Shown piece by piece: positions 19,094 to 30,300 of a DNA stretch of 64,000 nucleotides. The first letter of the stretch is position 1. Each line of letters starts with the position of its first letter. The DNA is from Pleomorphovibrio marinus (GTDB taxonomy: Bacteria; Bacteroidota; Bacteroidia; Cytophagales; Cyclobacteriaceae). A program made the translations under genes and the position numbers. Below the pieces are notes generated by a model. That model saw only the letters and a program-made list of their open reading frames with translations, ran no database searches and was not told where the DNA came from. The DNA is taken from assembly GCF_003347495.1 (NCBI RefSeq), contig NZ_QCXY01000003.1:1-64000 (forward strand), given 5' to 3'.

Positions 19094-19846
19094 ATGGAAC
19101 TATTTCTTCAAACAGAGACCTGGATTGCTTTACTCACCCTTACCTTTTTGGAAATTGTCCTGGGTGTGGACAACATCATCTTTATTTCCATCATTTCCAA
19201 TAAACTGCCGCATTCACAGCAGGCGAAGGCAAGAAACCTGGGATTGGGATTCGCTCTGCTATTTCGTATTTTGTTGCTTCTGGGGATTTCTTGGGTTGTC
19301 CAATTTACCCAGCCCCTTCTTGAAATTTTTGGTTTTTCACTTAGCCTTAGAGATCTGATTCTGATCGTAGGGGGCTTGTTTTTACTTTTTAAATCCACCA
19401 TGGAAATCCACCACAAAATGGAGGGAAAACCCCAGGAAGTAAAGTCTAACTCGGCCACAAGCCCTACAAGAGTGATCCTACAGATTATTCTGCTGGATAT
19501 CATTTTCTCCTTTGACAGCATATTGACCGCGGTGGGATTGGTCAACGAAGTATCCCTTATGATCATTGCAGTGGTAGTGGCCATGGTAGTCATGATGGTA
19601 TTTTCCGGCAGCATCAGCCGTTTTATCAATGGGCAGCCAACATTGCAGATCCTGGCCCTGTCCTTTCTTTTACTTATAGGGTTTATGCTGATGGTGGAAG
19701 GCTTCCATGTGGAGATTCCCAAAGGCTATATCTACTTCGCGGTATTCTTTTCCTTGGGCACAGAAATAGTCAATATGAAGATGCGGAAAAATGCGGAAAA
19801 GCAAAAGGTCAAGCTTAATCCCAGGTTCAGGAAAAAGGTGAAATAA
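19094..19846 (+). CDS. TerC-family integral membrane protein
   Basis: Polytopic membrane protein of 250 residues with about seven hydrophobic segments. The TerC signature appears twice: LEIVLGVDNIIFISII near residue 20, and ILLDIIFSFDSILTAVG near residue 140, each with the conserved Asp in a membrane segment. TerC proteins are linked to manganese export and metalation of secreted proteins; older work named them for tellurite resistance. The C-terminus is strongly basic. It stands alone between a hypothetical gene and a serine hydrolase. Another manganese-exporter gene (15890-16444) lies about 2.6 kb away. Confidence 0.9.
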   Translation: MELFLQTETWIALLTLTFLEIVLGVDNIIFISIISNKLPHSQQAKARNLGLGFALLFRILLLLGISWVVQFTQPLLEIFGFSLSLRDLILIVGGLFLLFKSTMEIHHKMEGKPQEVKSNSATSPTRVILQIILLDIIFSFDSILTAVGLVNEVSLMIIAVVVAMVVMMVFSGSISRFINGQPTLQILALSFLLLIGFMLMVEGFHVEIPKGYIYFAVFFSLGTEIVNMKMRKNAEKQKVKLNPRFRKKVK

Positions 19847-19945
19847 AGACGGCGTTTTACCCATTCGGTAAGGTAAAAAATAAAATCTTTGGACTGGGAT
19901 ACAAAATGATTTTCTAATTTGCAGAAAACCTTAACCACCCTAACC

Positions 19946-21163
19946 ATGATTAAGATCGGCTGTTTTCTACTGACACTGTTACTAAGCTTCCCTACTTTGG
20001 GGCAAGAATATTTTCCCCAAAAAGGACATTGGGAGGAGCGTGACCCTGAATCCCTGGGGTTGAATAAGGTAAAATTGTCCGAAGCGGTGAATTTTGCCAT
20101 TCAGGAGGTAAGCGAGGCAGATAAAAACCTAAAAAAAGCACATTACCTGAGTGCCTTTGGAAGAGAACCCTTTGGCTATCCCATCGGCCCTCTTAAAAAC
20201 AGAGGACCCGCTACAGGTCTGGTCATTTACCAAGGGTACATTGTAGCTACATGGGGAGAGCCCGAACGTGTGGACCATACCTTTAGCGTGGCCAAGAGTT
20301 TACTGTCCACCACAGTGGGGCTTGCTCTTGACAAAGGCTTAATCGAAAGTGAGCATGATTTGGTTTATCCCTATATGGCCCCCATTATTCCCTACCAGCC
20401 TCATAAATTATCCGTAAACAAAGCGGATCACCTGGAAGAGGAGGACAGTTTTGAGCTTTTTGACACGGAACACAACAGAAAAATAACATGGGATCACCTT
20501 TTGCGGCAGACTTCCGACTGGGAGGGTACCTTATGGGGAAAACCGGATTGGGCCGACCGCCCCGACAATGACAGCAAAAATTGGCTGGACAGAGAGAGGA
20601 ATGAGCCGGGAAGCAGCTATAAATACAATGATACAAGGGTAAATGTATTGGCTTTGGCCTGCATGAACCTATGGAGAAAGCCCCTTCCCGTGGTGTTGAA
20701 GGAGCTGGTGATGGATCCAATAGGTGCCAGTCCCACTTGGCGGTGGACGGGGTATGAAAATTCATTTGTAGTCATTGACGGGCAAATTATGCAGGCCGTA
20801 AGCGGGGGTACCCATTGGGGTGGTGGAATGATGCTCAATGCCTATGATCAGGCCCGTTTTGGCTATTTGACTTTGAAGAATGGCAGGTGGATGGACAAAC
20901 AAATCATTTCTGAGGATTGGATCCACAAATCCAGGACACCCACCCCAGTGCAGCCTACCTATGGGTTTATGAACTTTATGCTCAATACTGATCGCCAAGA
21001 AATCCCGGCAGCTCCCGAGTCTGCCTTTTTCCACTTGGGGGCGGGAGTAAACATGGTTTACGTGGACCAGGAAAACGACCTGGTGATCGTAACCCGGTGG
21101 ATCAAAAATGAAAGTAAGGGGGAGTTGGTAAAAAGGGTATTGGAGAGCTTGCCGGAAAATTGA
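19946..21163 (+). CDS. Secreted serine hydrolase, beta-lactamase/class C family
   Basis: Exported hydrolase of 405 residues; the start is the ATG at 19946, which gives a clean signal peptide (MIKIGCFLLTLLLSFPTLGQ). The SxxK catalytic motif is in TFSVAKSLLSTTVGLALDKG (about residues 117-136). A Tyr-containing motif lies in YKYNDTRVNVLA, and FFHLGAGVNMVYVD near the end matches the third conserved region. This is the layout of the penicillin-binding-like esterases and beta-lactamases of PF00144. The real substrate (ester, peptide or lactam) cannot be told from sequence. It forms a single-gene unit. Confidence 0.87.
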   Translation: MIKIGCFLLTLLLSFPTLGQEYFPQKGHWEERDPESLGLNKVKLSEAVNFAIQEVSEADKNLKKAHYLSAFGREPFGYPIGPLKNRGPATGLVIYQGYIVATWGEPERVDHTFSVAKSLLSTTVGLALDKGLIESEHDLVYPYMAPIIPYQPHKLSVNKADHLEEEDSFELFDTEHNRKITWDHLLRQTSDWEGTLWGKPDWADRPDNDSKNWLDRERNEPGSSYKYNDTRVNVLALACMNLWRKPLPVVLKELVMDPIGASPTWRWTGYENSFVVIDGQIMQAVSGGTHWGGGMMLNAYDQARFGYLTLKNGRWMDKQIISEDWIHKSRTPTPVQPTYGFMNFMLNTDRQEIPAAPESAFFHLGAGVNMVYVDQENDLVIVTRWIKNESKGELVKRVLESLPEN

Positions 21164-21601
21164 GACTAGGAGACTTAGAGAGGGGGTGATGTGTTTATGT
21201 AAGAAAATGAACCCCGCATTCCATTATTTTCGAAAAAAAGAGGATGCTTAGTGACTGGGAGACTAAGTGACTTAGAGACTGTGTGATTTGTTTCCGGTAG
21301 AAAATGGATTCATTCTCCGGTGGTTTTTTGATGCAACCCAAACCTGACTTATACGATAGAAATTGCAGGGCAACCGTTGATAGGTTTTGGCGGAAAGGTG
21401 TTGGCACAAAGGGCAATTCTTGCGGCCAAAACTGGGTTCGGCGTTTCGTTCCTAACCACGGGGTTAAAACCCCGGGCTACTGAAAAGCACACTTAAAATG
21501 TGGTTTTTGATAAATTTGAGCCCATTCATGGGTTCCCAAAACGACCACAAGCGCAACTCCCTTGTTTTGGGGAGGGTTATGTCAAGAAAATTGGATCAAC
21601 C
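21164..21601. repeat. Degenerate short repeats, no gene
   Basis: From about 21160 to 21290 the sequence repeats variants of GACT(T/A)AGNGACT several times, a low-complexity pattern. At about 21460-21480 there is a palindrome built on CGGGGTTAAAACCCCG, of the same general kind as the hairpins at 1-338. Open frames across it are simple translations of the repeat and are not called. Confidence 0.5.
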
Positions 21602-21920
21602 TCACTCCCTCAACTCCATGACCCTAATGCGGCCTTGCGCTGTTTTCTTGCTTATTTTTCCCAGGTTATATTCCTGCAAATCCCCCGCTTTGATGGACAC
21701 TTCTAGAGTATTCGGAAGATTACAACCTGAGCACTCAGTGAGGTTAACTGTGAGGAACAATAGCTCCTCGGGTTCCAAGCTTTTGATAGTTTTACCATAA
21801 TTTAGCAAGTTATCCTCTAGCTCATTGAGAAAAAGAGGGTAAAGTGACCTTACCTTATCATCCCTTTCCTCCTGGCTAAGGTCTCTTAGCCCTAAAGATG
21901 AAATTTACCCAAAAAAAGTT
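21602..21920 (-). pseudogene. Apparent C-terminal remnant of a lost gene
   Basis: The minus-strand frame from 21920 to the stop at 21602 is open for about 105 codons and looks protein-like, with a Cys-x-x-Cys segment (TECSGCNLPN) and a charged tail. It has no ATG, and an in-frame TAA lies at 21921-21923. The only start-like codon well inside is a TTG at 21808, which would leave 68 residues. It reads as the end of a protein whose 5' part has been deleted. It lies directly downstream of the FG-GAP gene on the same strand. The parent family is not recognised. It could also be a small gene using a rare start. Confidence 0.5.
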
Positions 21921-21938
21921 TTAATGCCCTTTAAAAAA

Positions 21939-24900
21939 TTAAGGATTAATTTTTCGTTCCTCTCCTTTGAAGTCTATAATCGTCAATGCCTCGGTATCTT
22001 TTGGAAGGTTTATTTGTCGGCTGGACTGTGAAAGGAATCCGGATCCATGGTACAATTCCTTATGAAGCTCCCTTCCACTTTTTAAGTGGATGATGACTTT
22101 TTTGTCCGTAGGCCTGGGATCATAATAAGCAGTATGATTGGCAATTTCTGAGGTAAACACCCTTAATTTACCCCTGTTTTGGGAGGCAATAAAAAGTGGG
22201 GGTTCCTTGTCCCTGGCCAATTCCACGAGGGCTTTTCCATCCCCAAGCACGGCAAAACCACTTTGATAGCTTCCAATGGCCTCAAACTCCCCGGATCCAT
22301 CCCCTTTTAACCATAAGCCGGTAAGGGCATCCAGCCTTCCCGAAAAGACCTCATTGCCATAGTCATTTCCCACCAACATCACATCCAAATGGCCGTCACC
22401 GTCCACATCGGAACTGACCATGCCGTAAATGGGGGCGAATTGAGCGGGCTCGGGTAGTAGTTTCCAATCGAAGGTGCCGTCCCCCTTGTTTTCCAAATAC
22501 ACGCTCCCCAATTGGTTTGCGGTAAGTTTCAAAGCCCCTGCCCTCTCCTCGGGAGTTAGCACTTCTTCCACTCCTGCCCTGCCATAGGCCTTGTAGTTTT
22601 GAAAACGCTTTCTGAATAGGGTGGATTGTCCGTATAAGTCCTGCCAAAAATGAACGGGATAAGGTTGGTATTTCCCTTCTTGGTTTTTAAAATGTGCGAA
22701 TAGTATGGGATCCACACTTTGGTTGTTGTCAAAATCCTTGGCATACATCAAGAGGGGTTTTTCCTCAGTTACCTTGTAAAAATTATTCAGCCCCCAGTTT
22801 CCAATCACATAATCCATATCCCCATCCCCATCAAAATCTCCTGCAGTGATACTCGTCCACCATCCTGTCATATCTTCCAAGCCCGTGTTTGCGAGTTTGC
22901 GAAATCCGTCCCCCTCATTCTTGAATACGGTAATGGTCATAAACTCCCCTACCAGCATAAGGTCCAGCAGTCCGTCATTGTCCACATCGGTCCATAGGGC
23001 GTCGTTGACCATACCGATATTTCTGAGTTCCGGAGCCCATTTGTCCGTGACATCCTCCAATTTACCCCCTTGGTTCTTGAGCAAACGGCTTTCCCCTGGC
23101 ATGGGGTACTGACCCTGGTCAGATCTTCCTCCCACAAACAAATCCAAAAGGCCATCCCCATCCATATCAGCCCCTCTCACCACTGTCCCGCTTCCAGTGT
23201 GTTGGGGTAAGGCATTGGGGAGAAGAGTAAAGTTACCTTCACCGTCATTCTCATATATTCTATCTTGGTAAACCTCATGGCCACTGGCATACTCGTTACT
23301 GCCACTCACCACATAGAGGTCAAGGTCCCCGTCATTGTCCAAGTCAAAAAGCAGCATGCCCATATCCTCTGTTATTTTTTCCTCCGGAAGGGGAAATTTG
23401 GCTTGGCTAAATCTGCCATCTGCCCCTTGGATAAAGAGTTGCCTGTCATACCCGGCAGCTCCCCCAACCACCAGGTCTTCAAGGCCATCTCCATTTAAAT
23501 CTCCAGCAGCCAAGGCAGGGCCAAATTGGGAAAGCTTATGAGGTAGGGTACGCTGAAGATTAAAATCGATCCTGTCCCTTTCTACATGTAAGTAATTCAG
23601 GTTCAATGATTCGGAAATTTCTATTAAAGCAGGGGTTACCTTTTCAGGTGTAAAGGGAAATGGTAGGGAGGTTAAGCTTCTTACTTCTGCCTCTTGGACA
23701 TCAAGGGTCAGGACTTGGTTGATGCCTGGATTTTTAATGCTTTGCCATCTACCTTCTTGCCAGAAGATTTGCAGCTCCTCCACTTCAGAGACTTCACCCA
23801 GCCCAAAATGCAGGACATCCTCCACTGTGGACATAAAGCCCCTGGAAACGTGGTGCTCGTGGTAGTGCAATTGCCCATCGGCAGTCCGCACAGCCACTTT
23901 GGCTCCCAAGCCTTGTGGGTTATGGGAAGTTCCTTGGAGTTTTATCCTTAAGTAATTTCGATTTTCTGCAGTTCCTGGATTCAACTGGTTTTCGAATACA
24001 AAGGCCTCTTGGTTGATATTATTGACCACATAGTCCAAATCCCCATCTCCATCCAAATCCACCACTACTGCCCCATTGGAAAAAGAGGGCACTCCCAATC
24101 CCCACTCCTGACTACGGTCGGAGAAGGTGAGATCCCCGTTGTTTTTAAACCCATAATTGGGGATTTTTACAATTGGAATGGAATCCAATAGCATTTTCGT
24201 GCTGGCTATGGAACCCATATCTGCCCTGAAATTGGTGAAATCTTTGTCAGTAACGTCTCTAGGATAGCCATTGCTAACCAATAAGTCCCTGTAGCCATCG
24301 TTATCCACGTCCACCAGAAGTGGCGACCAGCTCCAGTCGGTCTGAAACATCCCCGCAAAATGGCCAATCTCACTAAAAGGGAGGCCTGGCCCATTGTTGA
24401 GGTGGAGCATATTTCTCACGTATTGGTATTCAAAACCCCATACCTCATTGTTCACGTAATTTTGGTAATTGCTTTGACTAATGGTGGTTTTCATACGGAA
24501 ATTGGACTCGGCGAGCATGTCCAAGGCCACCAAATCAATTAACCCATCATTATTGATATCCCCAACGTCCACTCCCATGGAAAAATAGGCCTGATGCCGC
24601 ATATATTCCCGGATATTATTGGAAAAAGTGCCATCTTGGTTATTGATATACAGGATATCGTTGGAGAGGTAATCGTTGCTCACGTAGATATCTGGCCATC
24701 CATCCATGTTGAAGTCGGCAATGGCGACCCCCAGCCCGTAACCCTCAATTTGAATACCCGCATCCTGGCTCACGTTTGTAAAGGTCCCGTCTCCGTTGTT
24801 TTTATAGAGCTGATCATTATTGCCAGCGGTCCCATCGGTGATTTTTTCCCTATATACTCCGGGAAGGAAGTTTACCAGGAGGTTGTTCAGTACATACAAA

Positions 24901-25493
24901 TCCAAGAGTCCGTCGTTGTCGTAATCAAAAAACAGGGCATTCATAGTATAGCCCGTATCCGCAATCCCGTAGTCAGCCGCCTTCTCCTCAAATACCGGAA
25001 TTCCATCATCGTTATTGCCTTGGTTGACAAATAGTAAATTGGCCCTGGCCAAGGAGTCCTTTTTCATGGCTGCACCTACATAAATATCCATAAGCCCATC
25101 CCCATTGATGTCCACCACGGTCACACCGGTACTCCACTTGTCAGCAGCAGCCACTCCTGCTACCTCGGTAATGTCCAGGAATTGCATGTTGCCTTGGTTC
25201 AGGTACAGCTTGTTGGGAACCTCATTTCCAGAAAAAAACAGGTCTGGAAGGCCATCGTCGTTGAAGTCCCCTACTGCCACCCCCCCCCCATTATAAATAA
25301 ACTCCTCCGTCATGATATTGAAGGTGTCTGATTCTTGGATAGGATTGGAGAAGGTAATTCCCGTTTGGGAGGAGGACAATTGTTTGAATAGGGTAGGCTG
25401 TGAAGGTTCACAACCTGAAATAAAAATCATGACCATGCCTGCAAAAGCGGCCATCAGGCAATGGTAGTGACAAATTGCAGTATGCAACCTCAT
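21939..25493 (-). CDS. FG-GAP/VCBS repeat lipoprotein with ASPIC/UnbV domain
   Basis: Large surface lipoprotein of 1184 residues. The start is the ATG at 25493, which gives a signal peptide with lipobox FISGC. It is built of many FG-GAP repeats of the form GDFNDDGLPDLFFSGN, each with a calcium-binding DxDxDG loop, forming one or two beta-propellers (about residues 50-500 and 650-1050). Between them lies an ASPIC/UnbV domain, recognised by GLGAKVAVRTADGQLHYHEH and HFGLGEVSEVEELQIFWQEG. Such proteins commonly sit beside SusCD pairs in Bacteroidota and are thought to bind polysaccharide or protein at the cell surface. It follows SusD of pair 3 on the same strand, beyond a terminator. Confidence 0.92.
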   Translation of the reverse strand: MRLHTAICHYHCLMAAFAGMVMIFISGCEPSQPTLFKQLSSSQTGITFSNPIQESDTFNIMTEEFIYNGGGVAVGDFNDDGLPDLFFSGNEVPNKLYLNQGNMQFLDITEVAGVAAADKWSTGVTVVDINGDGLMDIYVGAAMKKDSLARANLLFVNQGNNDDGIPVFEEKAADYGIADTGYTMNALFFDYDNDGLLDLYVLNNLLVNFLPGVYREKITDGTAGNNDQLYKNNGDGTFTNVSQDAGIQIEGYGLGVAIADFNMDGWPDIYVSNDYLSNDILYINNQDGTFSNNIREYMRHQAYFSMGVDVGDINNDGLIDLVALDMLAESNFRMKTTISQSNYQNYVNNEVWGFEYQYVRNMLHLNNGPGLPFSEIGHFAGMFQTDWSWSPLLVDVDNDGYRDLLVSNGYPRDVTDKDFTNFRADMGSIASTKMLLDSIPIVKIPNYGFKNNGDLTFSDRSQEWGLGVPSFSNGAVVVDLDGDGDLDYVVNNINQEAFVFENQLNPGTAENRNYLRIKLQGTSHNPQGLGAKVAVRTADGQLHYHEHHVSRGFMSTVEDVLHFGLGEVSEVEELQIFWQEGRWQSIKNPGINQVLTLDVQEAEVRSLTSLPFPFTPEKVTPALIEISESLNLNYLHVERDRIDFNLQRTLPHKLSQFGPALAAGDLNGDGLEDLVVGGAAGYDRQLFIQGADGRFSQAKFPLPEEKITEDMGMLLFDLDNDGDLDLYVVSGSNEYASGHEVYQDRIYENDGEGNFTLLPNALPQHTGSGTVVRGADMDGDGLLDLFVGGRSDQGQYPMPGESRLLKNQGGKLEDVTDKWAPELRNIGMVNDALWTDVDNDGLLDLMLVGEFMTITVFKNEGDGFRKLANTGLEDMTGWWTSITAGDFDGDGDMDYVIGNWGLNNFYKVTEEKPLLMYAKDFDNNQSVDPILFAHFKNQEGKYQPYPVHFWQDLYGQSTLFRKRFQNYKAYGRAGVEEVLTPEERAGALKLTANQLGSVYLENKGDGTFDWKLLPEPAQFAPIYGMVSSDVDGDGHLDVMLVGNDYGNEVFSGRLDALTGLWLKGDGSGEFEAIGSYQSGFAVLGDGKALVELARDKEPPLFIASQNRGKLRVFTSEIANHTAYYDPRPTDKKVIIHLKSGRELHKELYHGSGFLSQSSRQINLPKDTEALTIIDFKGEERKINP

Positions 25494-25591
25494 ATGCAGA
25501 TAGGTTTTATAGGTGTATTGCAAATCGGGAAGTCACAAATTTAACAAAATTAACCAAACCCTATACTTGTGATTAAGTAAATGGTGAAAGC

Positions 25592-25618
25592 AAAAAAAAT
25601 GGGGCTTTCGCCCCATTT
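25592..25618 (-). terminator. Intrinsic terminator after the third SusD
   Basis: A 9-bp perfect stem (25597-25605 with 25610-25618) with a four-base loop is followed on the minus strand by eight T residues. It lies 14 bases after the SusD stop and separates the SusCD unit from the FG-GAP gene. Confidence 0.92.
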
Positions 25619-25631
25619 CATTTTATCAACT

Positions 25632-27386
25632 TTAATAAGCCGGATCTTGCGTCAAGGTAGGAGAACCATCCCTAAAGGATCTTTCTATTGCTTCCAAAGG
25701 AATGGGGTAATATTCATTCCTGTTTTCCCTGAACGAGAAACCAGCAAGGTAGGTCCTTCTTGTGCTTTCTACCGACAGGTATTCGTTCAAGACTTCAGCA
25801 GCCACTCCCCAGCGCTGTAAATCAAAGAATCGATGTCCTTCCATGGCAAATTCCAACCTGGTTTCCATCCTAACTGCTTGTCTGGCCGTTTCCTGGTCAC
25901 CCCAAGCTTCATCATAGGTGCTAATCACATAATTGGCGGCAGGTTCACCCTCCACAATGGTGAAGTCATTTCGTCCTGAACCTTGAATGGCCCTTGGCAC
26001 AAAAAAGTCTGGGTTTGCTGCCCGTTCTCTTATCATGTTCACCAATTCACGAGCTCTTTCCAGATTGTTAAGTTCTACCTCGGCTTCTGCCAACCAAAGC
26101 AATACCATGCCATAGCGCATGATGCGGTAATTGTTGGAGGATAAATTTTGCCATCCGCCAATTCCATGAGCTTCTGGTTCTGCCACGTGTTTTTTGGGTG
26201 AAAAAGGACCGGCATACCCCAAATCCCTAACAAAATCGGTTTGGTGAATTTTGAAATTCTTATAAATAATCCCAGGTCTTCCAACGGTATGGTCCAATCT
26301 AGGATCTAAAGGACCTGTGTATTCCTCTTGCCAAGTAACACTTTCCTCATTGAAGTTTTCAAGCATGGGGAGTCCATTTTCAGTGGTTTTATAGGCATTC
26401 ACCAGATTCTGGGAAGGCTGGTAAAACCCACAGCATCCCCATGGATCAGTATAGGGATGTGCCAATCCAACACCTTCGTTTGCGGCCTGCTGATTGGCAC
26501 TGGTAATTGCAAACTGAATTTCGAAAATGGATTCTTCGTTGTTTCGGTGAGCTACCAAGTGATTGGCCTCAAAATCGGGCACAAGGGTGAACTGCCCTGA
26601 ATCAACAATCTGGTCTAGCAGTTCCTTGGCCTCCTGCAATATGCCTGTATTGGCCACACCGGTGCTTTGATCCCAGCCTTGGAACATTTTGGCCTTGGCC
26701 AAGAATGCCATAGCCGCCCATCGGGTAGGTCTTCCCACCTCACTTTGGGTTTCGGGCAGCACATTCATAGCGGCCTCGAAGTCTGCTTCAATATCCTGCC
26801 ATATTTCCCTGTCATTGGGGATTTTAGTACTTTCCAAGTCATTTACGTCATACACCTCGTCACTGATATAAGGTACAACCCTCCACATTTTTCGGGCCTC
26901 AAAATGGAAAAAACCTCTCAAAAACCTGGCTTCTGCGATGATCTGTTCCGCTCTTTCGGGTGTAACATCCTCTGCCTCTTGAAGGGTGTTCATGGTGTCA
27001 TTGGCTCTGGCAATCCCTTTATATACACCTCGCCACTTGTTTCTTATGTGAACATTAGTGGGTTGGAAGTCATAGGTCTCGATAAAGGACTGTTCAGGTT
27101 GATCCCCTGCATCCGTACCTTTATAGGCATCATCGGAAGCAATCCCGCCAAACACCCAATTATGGATATCGTTCTCCCAGGCAGCCTGTCCATCCAAACC
27201 TAACCCTGAGAGCATACTGTATGCTCCTAAGAGCAATCCTTCTACCCCGTCTGCATTGGCAAGAGCCACCGTACTAAATTGTCCTTGGGGCACGGTTTCC
27301 AAGAAATCATCACTACAAGCGAAGGTCAGCCCTGCGGCTACCGCAGCACCTACCCCCCACTTTTTATATTTATTGTATATACTCAT
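25632..27386 (-). CDS. SusD/RagB-family nutrient-binding lipoprotein (pair 3)
   Basis: Lipoprotein partner of the third SusC, 584 residues. The signal region ends in the lipobox LTFAC (Cys about residue 24), followed by SDDFLETVPQGQFS. The helical core includes AEARFLRGFFHFEARKMW, a classic SusD segment. The C-terminal block is RLEFAMEGHRFFDLQRWGVA, and it ends with LTQDPAY. It is 12 bases from the SusC stop. It differs markedly from the SusD proteins of pairs 1 and 2, so a separate ligand is likely. Confidence 0.95.
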   Translation of the reverse strand: MSIYNKYKKWGVGAAVAAGLTFACSDDFLETVPQGQFSTVALANADGVEGLLLGAYSMLSGLGLDGQAAWENDIHNWVFGGIASDDAYKGTDAGDQPEQSFIETYDFQPTNVHIRNKWRGVYKGIARANDTMNTLQEAEDVTPERAEQIIAEARFLRGFFHFEARKMWRVVPYISDEVYDVNDLESTKIPNDREIWQDIEADFEAAMNVLPETQSEVGRPTRWAAMAFLAKAKMFQGWDQSTGVANTGILQEAKELLDQIVDSGQFTLVPDFEANHLVAHRNNEESIFEIQFAITSANQQAANEGVGLAHPYTDPWGCCGFYQPSQNLVNAYKTTENGLPMLENFNEESVTWQEEYTGPLDPRLDHTVGRPGIIYKNFKIHQTDFVRDLGYAGPFSPKKHVAEPEAHGIGGWQNLSSNNYRIMRYGMVLLWLAEAEVELNNLERARELVNMIRERAANPDFFVPRAIQGSGRNDFTIVEGEPAANYVISTYDEAWGDQETARQAVRMETRLEFAMEGHRFFDLQRWGVAAEVLNEYLSVESTRRTYLAGFSFRENRNEYYPIPLEAIERSFRDGSPTLTQDPAY

Positions 27387-27398
27387 AGTTGTCTAAGA

Positions 27399-30300
27399 TT
27401 AGAAATTGATGTTTAACCCCAAAATCAAGCTTCTTGAAACCGGCATGAACCCACCGTCAAAACCAAGGGTATTATCCGTATTGGTTTGAATCTCCGGATT
27501 CATCCCCGTGTAGTTGGTCAGGGTCAGCAAGTTTTGTCCCTGGAAATAGACAGAAGCACCCTGAAGGCCAATGGCATCCAAAGCAGGCTGAGGTAGGGTA
27601 TAGGTCAACTGCACGTTCCTGAGACGGAAATAGGACCCATCTTCAATAAAGTAGGAGGATGGCCTACTACTGATTTGGTCATTGGCATCCATGATTGGAG
27701 TAGTTCCCGTTGGGTTGTCAGGCTGCCAAGCCTCGTAAAGGGCTCGGGTAGAACGATTACCCTGGAAGGTATTGAAATCGGCAAAATACCGGATATAATT
27801 AAAGATGTCATTGCCCACGGATCCGTTACCGAACAAGTTTAAATCCCAGTTCCTATATCCAAGGTTTACATTTATCCCGTATACAAAATCCGGATGGGGA
27901 TTCCCGATCACAGTACGATCGGCATCATTGATTTGTCCATCACCGTTTACGTCCTCCATACGGAATTTGCCCGGGGCGTTGTAGTTTTCGTAAGGAGGCC
28001 ATGCATCCGCTTCTTCTTGGCTCTGGAAGATACCCAATACATTGTAACCAAAGAACGAGGACAACGGCAAGCCTGCCTGGGTAATCGTCACCGCAGGAAC
28101 CCTGGAAGTATTACCAAAAAAGATGGTTTCTTCACTTTCGTCCAATCTATCAACGGTATTTCTATACACCGAGAAGTTACCGGAAATATCGTACCTGAAA
28201 TCCCCGACTTGATCCCTGTATCCAAGGTTAATATCATATCCCCTGTTGGTCATTTGCCCCACATTAAATGCCGGTGCAATGGCATCACCTGCGGCAAAAT
28301 TTATAGGGGGAACAAAAAGCATGTCAGAGGTCACCCTGTTCCAAACGTCAAGCTCCATGAACAGTTTGCCATCCCACATTTCAACGTCCAACCCCAAGTT
28401 ATTGGAAGTGGTGGTTTCCCAACGGGCATCCGGGTTACCAAACCTGGCAGCGTCAAACCCGATCGTAGGGTTGGTGGTGGATCCATCTATGGGATATCCG
28501 GCATTGAAAATATTGGATCTATAGGTGGTATAGGCATTATAGTCCCCAATTGCTTGATTACCTGTCATACCCCAACCATATCTCAATTTCATGTCTGAAA
28601 TAAATGTTGCTCCGGCCAAAAATTCCTCGTCAGACAGCCTCCATCCAAGACTAAATGCTGGGAAGGTGGCATTTCTGGAGGCCTGAAGGAATCTGGAAGA
28701 AGCATCATTTCTGAGAATAAACTGGGCCATGTATTTACCGTCATAGGAATAGTTAAACTGCCCAAAGGTGGAAAACAACCTGTAGTCCACATTTACCTCC
28801 CCAAAATTTTGGGCGGTGGTAGGATCCCCCAAATTGAGATAGCTAAGTATCTCGGTGGTCTCAAATGCAAATCGCTGCCTGCTGGCTCCAAAAATTTCCC
28901 CGAATTCCTGTATGGCCTCAGTCCCAATATAGGCATCAAACTTATGTACGTCATTGAAGGTCTTAGTCCAACTCAAAGTATTGGTCCATACCCATTGAAG
29001 GGAGTATTGATTCTCAGCCGTAGAACTGTTGATGAAATTACCTTCCACATATTCAGGCTGAGGTCTTCCTAAAAACCTTCCCCGCCTGTTGGTCCCATCA
29101 AATCCAAAACTGGTCCTTATTTCCAAGTCTTCCATAATGTCATAGGCAGCATATACATTACCGAATCCCCTGATCCTGAAATTCCGGTTATCCTGTTGCC
29201 TCGACAATATGGCCACTGGGTTAAAGTTATTCCCCAAATTCTGACCACGGCTACCTGCAAAATTACCCATGATGTCACGTACAGGTAATAAGGGGTGTTG
29301 CTTGTAAGAACTGGAAACGGCATTCTGCTCATCGTTGTTCCCAAAACCACCTTTACGGATATCGAAAGAAACCGACATGTTTTCCCCGACGGTCAACCTA
29401 TTATTCAACGCCTTAAACTCGGTGTTTGCCCTCAGGGAATACCTCTCATATCCGACATCATTGACGATGCCCTCTTGGTTGAAATAATTGAGGGACAAGG
29501 CATACCTCCCGTTTTCAGTTCCACCACTGGCATTAATCTGATAACTCTGGATGGGTGCGGAACGGGTAGACTCCCTCCACCAGTCTGTATCCCCAGCGCG
29601 GGTGATGGGATAGATATTTCCTGGTTCCAGTGCATACAAACTGGGATCTACTCCCGGATCCCCTTCCATGGCACCACTGGGGAACACATAATCGGGTATC
29701 ATTACTTCCCCATTTGGACCATATCGGTATTGGCCATGATCAGTACTCCTACCTGCATAGGTGTTGGCCAGAAAGATATACCTACCTAGCTCCTCAGCAT
29801 TCAATGCATCCGGTGATCCTTCTGCAGTCTGCGTTCCATAAAATGCATTTACTGAAATATTGGGTTTACCCACTTTTCCTCTTTTGGTGGTGATGATAAC
29901 CACTCCATTTGCCGCCCTAGACCCGTATATGGAAGCAGCGGAAGCATCTTTCAGAATTTGAATGGACTCAATGTCATTGGGATTTAAGTTACCCTGGTTT
30001 TGGGTGGGTACTCCATCGATCACGTATAAGGGGTTGTTGTTCCCTATGGTTCCAAAGCCCCTGATCCGGACAGTCGCCTCCCCACCCGGAGTGGCGTCAT
30101 TGACAATATTAACCCCTGCGGCTCTACCTTGAAGCTGCTGCGCAAAGGTGGTGGCAGGAATCCTTAGAAGTTCCTCACTATCCACGGAGGTCACCGCCCC
30201 AGTGATCTCCCTTCTGGATTGGGCTCCATATCCGGTGATCACCACCTCGTCCAACCCACTGATTGCCTGATCCATTTTTACATTTATAGTGCTTTGCACA

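Noticed and set aside
19108-19722. Long minus-strand frame of 204 residues inside the TerC gene
   Set aside because: It is the antisense shadow of a clearly recognised membrane protein gene.
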